62,992 nt of DNA from Pseudomonadota bacterium (GTDB lineage Bacteria > Pseudomonadota > Gammaproteobacteria > Xanthomonadales > Xanthomonadaceae), in contig JAIUOJ010000005.1 of assembly GCA_020161335.1 (NCBI GenBank), positions 1 to 62,992 of the forward strand, read 5' to 3'. The notes under the pieces were generated by a model. That model saw only the letters and a list, made by a program, of their open reading frames with translations, searched no databases and was not told the origin of the DNA. The position numbers and the translations under genes are program-made. Below are positions 1 to 9,600 of this stretch, one piece after another (positions within the stretch are counted from its first letter, which is position 1; every line of letters starts with the position of its first letter).

Positions 1-291
1 GCGCTGGAGATCGCACCGGTCGCCGAGGAACCGGAACCGGACGTGCCGCCCGACGTGCGCAAGGCGCTCGCGGCACATCCCGCCGCGCTCGCGACCTGGC
101 GGGACATCACCGCGCTGGCGCGCCGCGACTGGCTCCACTGGATCACCTCGGGCAAGCGGGCGGAGACGCGCGTGAAGCGCATCACCAGCGCCTGCGACAT
201 GCTTGCGTCCGGCAAGCGGCGCGCCTGCTGCTTCGACCGCTCCGGGCAGTACAGCCGCGGCAACATGGGCGCACCGAAGGCGATGGCGTAG
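1..291 (+). CDS. YdeI/OmdA-type protein, C-terminal part (5' end outside window)
   Basis: The reading frame is open from the first base to the TAG at 289-291, so this is the 3' end of a gene that starts upstream. The last part reads as the basic C-terminal helix region of the YdeI/OmpD-associated (OmdA) family: W-L-H-W-I, then K-R-x-E-T-R-x-x-R and D-M-L-A-S-G-K-R. Members are small cytoplasmic proteins linked in some species to bacteriocin or peptide tolerance; their biochemical role is not settled. The Cys-Cys and the tail after the K-R are not informative. The family call rests on about 50 residues and is moderately sure. Confidence 0.6.
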   Translation, partial: ALEIAPVAEEPEPDVPPDVRKALAAHPAALATWRDITALARRDWLHWITSGKRAETRVKRITSACDMLASGKRRACCFDRSGQYSRGNMGAPKAMA

Positions 292-370
292 GACGGCGCG
301 TCCCGGCCACGCATCCCGCGCCGGAGCGCGCAGGTGCGATCATGCGCGCATCACGTTCCCGGAGCCTCCC

Positions 371-1348
371 ATGCGCAGCGCAGTGCACCACACGTTCGGC
401 GAACCGGCCGAGGTCCTCGTCGCCGATGACAGGCCGGTGCCCGAACCCGGTCCGGGCGAAGTCCGCATCCGCACGCGCCTCGCGCCGATCCACAACCACG
501 ACCTGTGGACGGTGCGCGGCCAGTACGGCTACAAGCCGACCCTGCCCGCGATCGGCGGCAGCGAAGGCCTGGGCGTGATTGACGCGCTGGGCGAAGGCGT
601 CGAAGGCCTCGCGCTGGGCCAGCGCGTGAATGCGGCCTCCGGGCGCGGCACGTGGGCGGAGGCGTTCACCGCGCCGGCGCGCATGGTGATCCCGATGCCG
701 GAGGCCATCCCCGACGAGGTTGCCGCGCAGCTGGTCGCGATGCCGCTCAGCGCGCTGATGCTGCTGGAGTTCCTGTCGGTCGAGCCGGGGCAGTGGATCG
801 TGCAGAACGCGGCCAATGGTGCCGTCGGCAAGACCCTGGCGATGCTGGCGGCGGCGCGCGGCATCCCGGTGCTGAGCCTGGTGCGCCGCGCGGCCGCGGT
901 CGCGGAGATGGCGGCGCTGGGCATCGGGCACGTGGTGTCGACCGACGCCGCGGAGTGGAAGCGCGACGCGCGTGCGATCCTGGGCGAGGCCGGCGCCCGC
1001 GCGGCGGTGGATTCGGTGAGCGGGCAGGCCAGCGCGGACCTGATGTCGCTGCTCGGCAACGACGGCACGCTGGTGTCGTTCGGCGCGATGGGCGGCGAGG
1101 CGATGCTGGTCCCGCCGGGCGAGATGATCTTCAAGCACGCCACGGTCAAGGGCTTCTGGGGCAGCAAGGTCAGCCGCGAGATGTCGGTGGCCGACAAGCG
1201 ACGCCTGGTCGGCGAACTGATCCAGCGCGCCGCGAACGGCGAGCTCCGCCTGCCGGTCGACGCGATCTACCCGCTGGAAGACGTGGCACAGGCCGCGGCC
1301 GAAAGCCTGCGCCCCGGGCGCAACGGCAAGGTGCTGCTGCGGCCATAG
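371..1348 (+). CDS. MDR-family NAD(P)H oxidoreductase, MexS-like
   Basis: Predicted 325-residue zinc-independent medium-chain reductase (quinone oxidoreductase / 2-enoyl reductase-like). The ATG at 371 begins M-R-S-A-V-H-H and fits the start of the GroES-like domain. An upstream in-frame GTG would add 56 low-complexity residues and is unlikely. The N-terminal catalytic fold contains I-H-N-H-D-L-W and G-S-E-G-L-G. The Rossmann part has N-A-A-N-G-A-V-G-K in place of the usual nucleotide-binding loop. Two kilobases on lies a LysR gene divergent from an RND efflux operon. In Pseudomonas the oxidoreductase MexS sits beside the LysR regulator MexT and mexEF-oprN, so a detoxifying role that feeds that regulator is plausible but inferred. 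Confidence 0.75.
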   Translation: MRSAVHHTFGEPAEVLVADDRPVPEPGPGEVRIRTRLAPIHNHDLWTVRGQYGYKPTLPAIGGSEGLGVIDALGEGVEGLALGQRVNAASGRGTWAEAFTAPARMVIPMPEAIPDEVAAQLVAMPLSALMLLEFLSVEPGQWIVQNAANGAVGKTLAMLAAARGIPVLSLVRRAAAVAEMAALGIGHVVSTDAAEWKRDARAILGEAGARAAVDSVSGQASADLMSLLGNDGTLVSFGAMGGEAMLVPPGEMIFKHATVKGFWGSKVSREMSVADKRRLVGELIQRAANGELRLPVDAIYPLEDVAQAAAESLRPGRNGKVLLRP

Positions 1349-1374
1349 CCGCCGTCGCCGACGCGCCGCGCCCG

Positions 1375-2772
1375 CTACGGCGCCGGCGGCACCGCCAGCT
1401 CGATCCCGGGCGTGAACCAGAACGGGATCCGGTACTCGCGCTTGCGCATCATGCCGCTGGCCCCGCCGTCCTGCCCGTTCCACGCCAGGCGCAGGTCGTG
1501 GCGGCCCGGCGGCAGCGCGGCGAGCGGCAGGTAGCCGACGACGCCGCGCAGCCCGAGCTCGCGGCGCTCGATCGGGACGAAATCGTCCAGCGCCACCGGC
1601 TGTCCGTCGAGCGTCACCGTCCACAGCGCCGCCATGCACTCGACCGCCCGGCGCGCGGCGTCGGGGCCGCTGGCGAGGTTGTCGCCGTGCGCCAGCGCCG
1701 GGCAGCGCTCGCGCGCGAGCAGGTTGTCGATCTTCGGGCGATGCGGGATGAACAGCCGCAGGTAGGCCTCCGAGATGCGGTCGGACGGAATCATCGGCAC
1801 CCGCAGCAGCACGTCGTGCTCGGAGCGCATCGACTCGTAGTGCGCGCCGAGCATGCCGTGGTCGACCGCCTCGCCGGTCACGACGACGTAGCGGTTGAGC
1901 ATCGAGAACCTCGCCGAGTTCACCACCTGCACGCCGCCGAACAACATCGCCAGCATGATCACCAGGAAATACACCGCCATGAAGCCACGGCTGGGCAGGT
2001 TGCTCTGCAGCGTGAGCTGTACCGGCGAGATCAGGCGCTGGGGGATGATGAAGCCCACCACCCGCAGCAGCACGAGCGCCAGCCTCGACAGCGCCGGCGA
2101 TGGCCGCCCCGACTTCTGCCGGCGCACCACCAGCTTCTCGACCATCAGCGGCGCCATGGTGAGCACCATGAACAGCACGTAGGTCGCCAGCAGCGCGATG
2201 CCGGTGGCGCGTTCGCTGTCCTCGAACAGCGAGCCGACAAGCCCGCACAGCAGCGAACCGGCGACCACCAGCACACCCATCCACGCCATCAGCAGCGCGA
2301 CCAGGATGGTCATGGCGAACAGGATCGAGGCCGCACGGTCGGCGCGGTCGATCGCGCCGCTGAGGTCGCCGACGATCTTCTCGTAGAACGGGCGCGAGAC
2401 CGGGCCCATCAGCGGCACCTTGTCCCAGCGGATGCCGTCGGGGAAGGTCGACTTCAATCCGATCAGGCCGACCCAGTAGCCGCGGATGGCGAGGTGGCTG
2501 ATGAAGGCGAACGCCAGCGAGTAGCACAGCCCCACGCCGATCAGGAACGCGAACTGCAGCACGGTGTCGAACACGCCGTCGACGTGCACGCTGTTGCGCG
2601 CCCAGGCCTCGAAGATGCGGCCCGGCGCGGTGAGCAGCGCGAACGCGAGCAGGCCGGAGATGATCAGCTCGAGTTCGTCGGTGCGCTCGCGCAGGCGCTC
2701 GAACGCGATGCGGCCGCCCGTGGCCGGGCCGTCGCCGGCCAGGGGCGTGGTGGAAGGTGTTTCGCTGGTCAT
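1375..2772 (-). CDS. Hypothetical multi-pass membrane protein
   Basis: 465 residues; not assigned to a named family. Several hydrophobic stretches can be read: about residues 35-60, 70-100, 150-180, 185-210 and 265-285. They are followed by a soluble C-terminal part of about 180 residues that includes a beta-rich segment ending near residue 460. The start MTSETPST at 2772 follows a short intergenic gap and suits an N-terminal cytoplasmic tail. It faces the oxidoreductase gene tail to tail, with only 26 bases between the stops, and runs in the same direction as the LysR gene upstream. No catalytic motif is visible; a transport or envelope role is only a guess. Confidence 0.75.
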   Translation of the reverse strand: MTSETPSTTPLAGDGPATGGRIAFERLRERTDELELIISGLLAFALLTAPGRIFEAWARNSVHVDGVFDTVLQFAFLIGVGLCYSLAFAFISHLAIRGYWVGLIGLKSTFPDGIRWDKVPLMGPVSRPFYEKIVGDLSGAIDRADRAASILFAMTILVALLMAWMGVLVVAGSLLCGLVGSLFEDSERATGIALLATYVLFMVLTMAPLMVEKLVVRRQKSGRPSPALSRLALVLLRVVGFIIPQRLISPVQLTLQSNLPSRGFMAVYFLVIMLAMLFGGVQVVNSARFSMLNRYVVVTGEAVDHGMLGAHYESMRSEHDVLLRVPMIPSDRISEAYLRLFIPHRPKIDNLLARERCPALAHGDNLASGPDAARRAVECMAALWTVTLDGQPVALDDFVPIERRELGLRGVVGYLPLAALPPGRHDLRLAWNGQDGGASGMMRKREYRIPFWFTPGIELAVPPAP

Positions 2773-2868
2773 GGCGCGCCAACCCGTGCAGGGACGGGGG
2801 AGTGTAGCGGCGCATGCGACGGCGCGGGGCGCGCGCGCATTGCGCGGCGCGCGCCGAAGCGCCGTGGG

Positions 2869-3915
2869 TCAGCCGCCGGTGACGGTCTCCAGGATGCGCT
2901 TGCCGGTGGCGATGTCGGCCTGCGCCTCGGCGTCGGCGGCGTCATCGGCCTCGGCGTCGTGCGCGCTGCCCTGGCCGCAGGTGCCCGCCATCAGCGGACA
3001 GTGCGTGCTCATGTAGTCGATCTCGAGGTTCAAGCGCTCCAGCAGGAAATCGACGAATGCGCGCACCTTCGGCGACTGGCCGTGGCCGCGCGGGAACACG
3101 GCGTTGAGCTCGTACTCGCCGCCGGTCCAGCCCGCCAGCACGCGCTTGACCAGCCCCTGTTCGACGAACGGCTTGACCATCACGTCGGCGGCCACGATCA
3201 GGCCTTCGCCGCACAGCAGGGCGCCCTTGAGCGCGGCCGGGTCGTTGGCCACCAGGATCGGGTTGATGGTGAAGGGCTTGCGCCCGTTGCCGTCGTCGAG
3301 GAAGAACGCATAGCCGTTGCCGTTGCGGTTCTTCGGCATCGCCAGCGTGCGGTGGTACTGCAGCTCGTCCGGATGCAGCGGCTCGCCATAGCGCGCGATG
3401 TAGGCGCTGCCGGCATAGACCTGGATCGCGAGCGTGCCCAGCTTGCGCGCCACGAAGGTGGAGTCGGGCAGTTCGCCGAAGCGCAGCGCGACGTCGATCT
3501 CGCCACCGATGAGGTCCAGCGGCTCGTTCGACAGCAGCATCTCCACGCGCACTTCGGGATGGCGCGCGTGGAACTCGCCGAGCAGCGGCGCGATCTTGTC
3601 GATGCCGATCGAATAGGGTGCGGTGAAGCGCAGCCAGCCGCGCGGGCCGGCCTGCAGCTGGCTCACCGCGCTCTCGGCTTCGTTGAGGTCGCGCGCGATG
3701 CGCTGCGAATGTTCGAAGTAGACGTTGCCGGCCTCGGTGAGCCCGAGCTTGCGGGTCGTGCGATGCAGCAGCTGCGCGCCGAGACGCGATTCGAGTTCCT
3801 GCACCTTGCGGCTGACGGTGGTCTTGGGCAGGCGCAGCGACTTGGCCGCGCCGATGAAGCTTCCGTGCTCGACCACCTTGACGAAGATCAGGGTGTCGTT
3901 GAGGTCGTGCGTCAT
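2869..3915 (-). CDS. LysR-family transcriptional regulator (MexT-like position)
   Basis: 348 residues. Residues 1-62 form the LysR winged-helix DNA-binding domain, with the pattern F-V-K-V-V-E-H-G-S-F, L-P-K-T-T-V-S-R-K-V-Q-E-L-E and L-L-H-R-T-T-R. A substrate-binding domain of the usual size follows (I-D-V-A-L-R-F-G-E-L). The C-terminus carries an extra, acidic, cysteine-containing tail of about 45 residues compared with typical 300-residue members. The gene is divergent from the RND efflux operon starting at 4040, and the shared 124-base interval holds a near-perfect palindrome of the LysR T-N11-A type. Control of that operon is the natural inference; the inducer is unknown. Confidence 0.93.
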   Translation of the reverse strand: MTHDLNDTLIFVKVVEHGSFIGAAKSLRLPKTTVSRKVQELESRLGAQLLHRTTRKLGLTEAGNVYFEHSQRIARDLNEAESAVSQLQAGPRGWLRFTAPYSIGIDKIAPLLGEFHARHPEVRVEMLLSNEPLDLIGGEIDVALRFGELPDSTFVARKLGTLAIQVYAGSAYIARYGEPLHPDELQYHRTLAMPKNRNGNGYAFFLDDGNGRKPFTINPILVANDPAALKGALLCGEGLIVAADVMVKPFVEQGLVKRVLAGWTGGEYELNAVFPRGHGQSPKVRAFVDFLLERLNLEIDYMSTHCPLMAGTCGQGSAHDAEADDAADAEAQADIATGKRILETVTGG

Positions 3916-3960
3916 GAGGGGCTCCAGGGGAGGTAGGCCGATTGGCCCACGTGCTGGACA

Positions 3961-3985
3961 ATTATTCCCTGAATTCCGGACTAAT
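3961..3985. promoter_or_regulatory. Probable LysR operator between lysR and the efflux operon
   Basis: ATTATTCC at 3961-3968 and GGACTAAT at 3978-3985 are inverted copies with one mismatch, separated by 9 bases that include GAATTC. The layout (dyad of about 25 bp, A/T-rich outer ends, T-N11-A inside) matches LysR boxes. It lies 46 bases upstream of the LysR start and 55 bases upstream of the first operon gene, so one site could serve autoregulation and activation. Confidence 0.6.
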
Positions 3986-4039
3986 CAAGTCCCGTTTCGC
4001 GGCGTATCTTGCCCCCCACTGCCCCGCGAGATCCCCGCC

Positions 4040-4285
4040 ATGCGTGCCGCTCCCCGTCGCCACCTGTCCTATGCGAGCCTCGTGCTGTTGCTGGCCGCCG
4101 ACGTGCTTGCGCTGGCCGCGCTGCTGTTGAATCAATGGTTTGCGCCCGGCGCCCTGCTCACCTGGCTGCTCGCCGCAGCGGTCACCGCGGTCGCCATGCC
4201 GGCCCTGCTGCGGCTGTCCGATCGGGTGTTCGCGGCGGCCCGCGCCAGCCGCAGTGTCCCGTTCACGGGAGAATCTTTCCCGTGA
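4040..4285 (+). CDS. Small two-helix membrane protein, first gene of efflux operon
   Basis: 81 residues with two strongly hydrophobic stretches (about 11-32 and 35-55) between basic ends. The ATG at 4040 was chosen because the open frame further upstream runs over the LysR start and operator. The stop TGA overlaps the GTG of the next gene (GTGA), so the two are translationally coupled. No named family is recognised. Its place at the head of a LysR-controlled RND efflux operon suggests an accessory membrane peptide, which is inference. Confidence 0.65.
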   Translation: MRAAPRRHLSYASLVLLLAADVLALAALLLNQWFAPGALLTWLLAAAVTAVAMPALLRLSDRVFAAARASRSVPFTGESFP

Positions 4286-5142
4286 CCGGGATAATCGATT
4301 CCGGGACGATCGGCCGCGCCGTGGTCGTGCTGGGTGCCACCGGCGCCGCCGGTCGCGGCGTGGTGCAGGCCCTGGTCGAGGCCGGGCGCCCGCTGGTGGC
4401 GGTCGCCGAGGACGCCGATGCACTGCGGGCGCTGGCCGACGCGCATCCCGGCGCGGCCCTGGCCACGCTGCCGGCGCGCATCGCCAGCGATGCCGATGCC
4501 GCGGCCCTGGCCGGGCGGCTGCGCACGTTCGACGTGGCGGTGGACGGCGTCGTCGCCGGACTCGCCGGCACGCACGCCTGCGGCCGCCTGATCGACGAGC
4601 CGGCCGAGGTCCTGCAGCGCACGCTCGACGAGGACCTGTTGCCGCACCTGTTCGCCGCGCGCCACCTGTTCCCGCTGCTGCCGCCCGATGCTGCCGGCTA
4701 CGTGCTGGTGGGCGGGCCTGGCGGCACCTATCCCTGGGCCGGCTACGGCCATTGCTCGATCGCGGCCGCGGCGCTGCGGATGATGGCGCGCGTGCTGCAC
4801 GACGAAGCGGCGCGGCATGGCCTGCGCGTGCAGTTGCTGTCGCTCGACGCGCCGCTGCACGTCGCCGCCACGCCTGGCGCGCCCGCGTCGCCACAGGCGC
4901 TGTCGCTCGGACGCCGCGTGCTTGCCCTGCTCGCCGATGCGCGCCAGGGCGTCGCGCCCGCCGTCGTCGACTACGCCACCGACGGCGCCCCGCGCCGCAT
5001 GCCGTCGTCGCGCCGCGTGCGCCATCGCCAGGTCGCCGGCAGCGCGGTCCTGCCCGCGCGCGACCTGCGCGCCGCGCGTGCGCTGCTCGATTCCATCGCC
5101 TCCCCCACGCCTCCCGGAAGCTTCCACGATGAACACTGCTGA
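4282..5142 (+). CDS. SDR-type NAD(P)-binding protein
   Basis: About 286 residues from the GTG at 4282, which overlaps the previous stop. The N-terminus gives a Rossmann loop, V-V-V-L-G-A-T-G-A-A-G-R-G. A segment around G-G-P-G-G-T-Y-P-W-A-G-Y-G-H follows where SDRs keep Ser and Tyr-x3-Lys; here the Tyr-x3-Lys is not clear, so catalysis may be altered. The 3' end overlaps the RND adaptor gene by 14 bases, so this is a true operon member. A redox or detoxification helper for compounds handled by the pump is a reasonable inference. The start could alternatively lie a few codons downstream. Confidence 0.75.
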   Translation: MTGIIDSGTIGRAVVVLGATGAAGRGVVQALVEAGRPLVAVAEDADALRALADAHPGAALATLPARIASDADAAALAGRLRTFDVAVDGVVAGLAGTHACGRLIDEPAEVLQRTLDEDLLPHLFAARHLFPLLPPDAAGYVLVGGPGGTYPWAGYGHCSIAAAALRMMARVLHDEAARHGLRVQLLSLDAPLHVAATPGAPASPQALSLGRRVLALLADARQGVAPAVVDYATDGAPRRMPSSRRVRHRQVAGSAVLPARDLRAARALLDSIASPTPPGSFHDEHC

Positions 5143-6355
5143 ACATGCCATCCGATCGATGACGGGCGCGGGTCTCGTCCGTCTCGTCCCCGTGCTGCTC
5201 GCCACCGCGCTCGCGGTCGCCTGCAGCAGCAACGCCTCGCCCGGCGATGCCGCGCCGGCCGCGCCGGAAGTGAGCGTGGCCCAGGTGGTGGCCAAGCCGG
5301 TGCGCGAATGGGACGACTTCACCGGCCGCGTCAGCGCGGTCGAGACCGTCGACCTGCGCCCGCGCGTGAGCGGCTACGTGCAGCGCGTGGCCTACGAGGA
5401 AGGCCAGGACGTGCGCAAGGGCGACCTGCTGTTCGTGATCGACCCGCGGCCGTATCGCGCCGCGCTGGACCAGGCGCAGGCGCAGCTCGAACGCGCGCGC
5501 AGCGAAGCCAAGCTGGCCCAGGCGCAGAACACGCGCGCGCAGGCCCTGGTCGAGGCACGCGCCATCTCGCGCGAGGAGTTCGAGACGCGCAACGCCGCCA
5601 CCGCGCAGGGCAACGCCGCGGTGCGTGCCGCGGAAGCCGCGGTCGCCGCCGCGCGACTGGACCTGCAGTTCACCGAAGTGCGCTCGCCGATCGACGGTCG
5701 CGCCGGACGCGCGCTGGTGACGAGCGGCAACCTCGCCCAGGCCGACGGCACGCTGCTGACCACCGTGGTCTCGCAGGACCCGGTGCACGTGTACTTCGAG
5801 GCCGACGAACAGACCTGGCTGCGCTACAACCGGCTCGCCCGCGACGGCACGCGCGCGGCCAGCGACAACCCGGTGCGCGTCGGACTGGCCGGCGAGGACG
5901 GCCATCCGCACGCCGGCACCGTCGACTTCGTGGACAACCGCGTCGACCCGGCGACCGGCACGATCCGCGCGCGCGCGGTGCTGCGCAATCCCGACCGCCA
6001 GTTCACGCCGGGCCTGTTCGCGCGCGTGCAGCTGGAAGGCAGCGGCCAGTTCGACGCGCTGCTGGTCGACGACAAGGCGGTGCTCACCGACCAGGACCGC
6101 AAGTACGTCTACGTGCTGGGCGCCGACAACACCGCGCAGCGCCGCGACGTGCAGCTGGGTCGCATGATCGACGGCCTGCGCGTGGTGCGCGCGGGACTGG
6201 CCGCGGACGACCAGGTGCTGGTCAGCGGCCTGCAGAAGGTGTTCATGCCGGGCATGCCGGTGGCGCCGAAGTCGGTGGCGATGGCGCGTGCGACGAACGA
6301 CGCACAGCACGTAGCGGCCGCCGGCTCGACCGCTGCCCCTGTCGCGAACAACTGA
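5129..6355 (+). CDS. RND efflux periplasmic adaptor (MexE-like)
   Basis: 408 residues, membrane fusion protein of a tripartite drug efflux pump. The N-terminus has a lipoprotein signal with lipobox-like A-L-A-V-A-C, so the mature protein should be lipid-anchored in the inner membrane. Lipoyl halves flank a helical hairpin (V-S-G-Y-V-Q-R-V, then R-S-P-I-D-G-R-A-G-R), followed by beta-barrel and membrane-proximal domains (D-P-A-T-G-T-I-R-A-R). ATG 5129 was taken, with ATG 5159 as an alternative. It lies between the SDR gene and the RND pump, and its order adaptor-pump-outer membrane factor matches MexEF-OprN systems. Confidence 0.93.
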   Translation: MNTAEHAIRSMTGAGLVRLVPVLLATALAVACSSNASPGDAAPAAPEVSVAQVVAKPVREWDDFTGRVSAVETVDLRPRVSGYVQRVAYEEGQDVRKGDLLFVIDPRPYRAALDQAQAQLERARSEAKLAQAQNTRAQALVEARAISREEFETRNAATAQGNAAVRAAEAAVAAARLDLQFTEVRSPIDGRAGRALVTSGNLAQADGTLLTTVVSQDPVHVYFEADEQTWLRYNRLARDGTRAASDNPVRVGLAGEDGHPHAGTVDFVDNRVDPATGTIRARAVLRNPDRQFTPGLFARVQLEGSGQFDALLVDDKAVLTDQDRKYVYVLGADNTAQRRDVQLGRMIDGLRVVRAGLAADDQVLVSGLQKVFMPGMPVAPKSVAMARATNDAQHVAAAGSTAAPVANN

Positions 6356-6376
6356 TCCAGCGACGGTCTCCTGAAA

Positions 6377-6458
6377 GATGCCATCCCGAACGTAGCGAGG
6401 GATCTACGACCCGAAGCGGGGACAAAGATCTCCCGCTGCGCTCGAGATGACACCACAA
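6377..6458. repeat. Extragenic palindromic repeat of the CHPERSEGS type
   Basis: The stretch contains two opposed, similar halves (ATCCCGAACGTAGCGAGGGATC and its partner ending CTGCGCTCGAGATGAC) around GACAAAGATC. In translation one strand reads C-H-P-E-R-S-E-G-S, the well-known false-protein signature of a widespread bacterial intergenic repeat. It sits inside the adaptor-pump gap and could form a hairpin in the operon mRNA. Confidence 0.75.
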
Positions 6459-6617
6459 GGACCGCGAAAGCTCCCCCGGGCCGCTCCCTCCGGCCCGTCC
6501 GGCCGACGGCCTCCCCCACGCTTCTTTCCCCGGAAGCGGGAGGCCGCCGGGCCGGAATCTCTTCCCTTGGCCGCGCACCGCGCGGCGATCGCGACCCGGC
6601 TGCACAGGACCTCGACC

Positions 6618-9600
6618 ATGGATTTCTCCAGATTCTTCATCGACCGGCCGATCTTCGCCGCCGTGCTGTCGATCGTGATCTTCGCCGCCGGCCTGATCTC
6701 CATCCCGCTGCTGCCGATCGGCGAGTACCCCGAAGTGGTGCCGCCGTCGGTGGTGGTGCGCACGGTGTACCCGGGCGCCAATCCCAAGGTGATCGCCGAA
6801 ACGGTGGCGACGCCGCTGGAGGAAGCGATTACCGGCGTCGAGGACATGATGTACGTCAAGTCCGTCGCCGGCTCCGACGGCGTGCTGCAGCTCACCGTCA
6901 CCTTCCGCCCCGGCACCGATCCCGACGAGGCCACCGTCAAGGTACAGAACCGCGTGTCGCAGGCGCTCGCGCGCCTGCCCGAGGACGTGCGCCGCCAGGG
7001 CGTGACCACGCAGAAGCAGTCGCCGGTGTTCCTGATGGTGGTGCACCTGACCTCCAGCGACGGCCGCTATGACTCGCTGTACCTGCGCAACTACATGCGC
7101 CTGCACGTCAAGGACGAACTTGCGCGCATCCCGGGCGTGGGCGACGCCCAGCTGTTCGGCGGCGGCGACTACGCGATGCGGCTGTGGCTGGATCCGGACA
7201 AGGTTGCCTCGCGCGGGCTCACCGCCGGCGACGTGCTGCGCGCCGTGCGCGAACAGAACGTGCAGGTCTCGGCCGGCCAGCTCGGCGCCGAACCGATGCC
7301 CAACGGCAGCGACTTCCTGCTGCCGATCAATGCCAAGGGCCGGCTGGAGAGCGTCGATGAATTCGGTGCGATCGTGCTCAAGAGCGGTGCCGGCGGCGAG
7401 ATCGTGCGCCTGTCCGACGTCGCCCGGATCGAGCTGGCGGCCGGCGACTACACGCTGCGCGCGCGGCTGGACGGCAAGAACGCCGCCGCCATCGGCATCT
7501 TCCAGGCGCCTGGCGCCAACGCGCTCGACATCCGCGACGCGGTGGTCGCGAAGATGGACGAGCTGCGGCCGATGCTGCCGCCGGGCGTGGAGATCCAGTC
7601 GATCTACGACACCACGATCTTCGTGCGCGACTCGATCAAGTCGGTGATCACCACGCTGCTGGAAGCGACGCTGCTGGTGGTGCTGGTGGTGATCCTGTTC
7701 CTGCAGACCTGGCGCGCGTCGATCATCCCGCTGCTGGCGGTGCCGGTGTCGGTGGTGGGCACCTTCGCCGCGCTGTACCTGCTGGGCTACTCGATCAACA
7801 CGCTGACCCTGTTCGGCCTGGTCCTGGCGATCGGCATCGTGGTCGATGACGCCATCGTGGTCGTGGAGAACGTGGAGCGGCATATCGAGGCCGGGCAGAC
7901 GCCGCTCGAGGCCGCGCACCTGGCGATGCGCGAGGTCTCCGGGCCGATCATCGCGATCGCGCTGGTGCTGTGCGCGGTGTTCGTGCCGATGGCGTTCCTG
8001 ACCGGGGTCACCGGGCAGTTCTACAAGCAGTTCGCGGTCACCATCGCGATCTCGACCGTGATCTCCGCGATCAATTCGCTGACCCTGTCGCCGGCGCTGG
8101 CGGCCAAGCTGCTGCGCCCGCACGGCGCGGAAAAGGACGCGCCGTCGCGCCTGATCGACCGCCTGTTCGGATGGCTGTTCCGTCCGTTCAACCGCTTCTT
8201 CAAGCGCAGCTCGCAGCGCTACGAACACGCGGTGTCGCGCTCGCTCGGTCGCCGCGGCGCGGTGTTCGTGGTCTACCTCGTGCTGCTGGCCGGCGCCGCG
8301 CTGATGTTCAGGACGGTCCCGGCGGGCTTCATCCCGGTGCAGGACAAGCTCTATCTGATCGCCGGGGTGAAGATGCCGGAAGGCGCGTCGATCGAGCGCA
8401 CCGATGCGGTGCTCAGGCGCATGGCCGCGATCGCGAAGGAGGTCGAGGGCGTGGAGAGCGAGGTGGCGTTTCCCGGCCTCAACCCGCTGCAGTTCACCAA
8501 CACCCCCAACAACGGCGTGGTGTTCTTCACCCTCAAGCCCTTCTCCGAACGCGCGCGCAGCGCGGAAGCGATCACCGCGGAACTCAACCAGAAGTTCGCG
8601 TCGATCCAGGAAGGCTTCACCTTTGCCTTCATGCCGCCGCCGATCCAGGGGCTGGGCAACGGTTCGGGCTGGTCGCTGTTCGTCGAGGACCGCACGCGCC
8701 TGGGCTACGGTGAACTGCAAAGCGCGGTGCAGGCGTTCCAGGGCGCGGCGGTGCAGACGCCGGGCCTGGGCTACCCGATCACCAGCTACCAGGCCAACGT
8801 GCCCCAGCTCGATGCGGAAGTGGATCGGGTCAAGGCCAAGGCGCAGGGCGTGCCGCTCACCGACCTGTTCGAGACGCTGCAGGTCTACCTCGGCTCGGCC
8901 TACGTCAACGATTTCAACATGTTCGGCCGCACCTGGCAGGTGATCGCGCAGGCGGACGGCCCCTTCCGCGACGACGTCGAGGACATCGCCAACCTGCACA
9001 CGCGCAATGCGGCCGGCGACATGGTGCCGATCGGCGCGATGGTCGACGTGCGCCAGACCTACGGGCCGGACCCGGTGATCCGCTTCAACGGCTATCCGGC
9101 GGCCGACCTGCTGGGCGAGGCCGATCCGCGCGTGCTGTCCTCGGGCGAGGCGATGGCGCAGGTGACCGAGCTGGCGCAGCAGGTGCTGCCGACCGGCATG
9201 GGCATCGGCTGGAGCGACCTCAGCTTCCAGCAGGCCACGCAGGGCAAGGCGGCGCTGGTGGTGTTCCCGTTGGCGGTGCTGCTCGCCTTCCTCGTGCTGG
9301 CGGCGCTGTACGAAAGCTGGACGCTGCCGCTGGCGGTGATCCTGATCGTGCCGATGACCCTGCTGGCCGCGCTGTTCGGCGTGTGGCTGACCGGCGGCGA
9401 CAACAACGTGTTCGTGCAGGTGGGCCTGGTGGTGCTGATGGGGCTGGCCTGCAAGAACGCGATCCTGATCGTCGAGTTCGCGCGCGAGCTTGAGCTGCAG
9501 GGCAAGGGCATCGTGGAATCCGCGCTGGAAGCCTGCCGCCTGCGCCTGCGCCCGATCGTGATGACCTCGGTGGCCTTCATTGCCGGCACGGTGCCGCTGG

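Noticed and set aside
652-3936. A 1094-codon plus-strand frame across the oxidoreductase, membrane protein and LysR genes
   Set aside because: Crosses three supported genes in other frames and has His/Gln/Arg-biased composition; a GC artefact.
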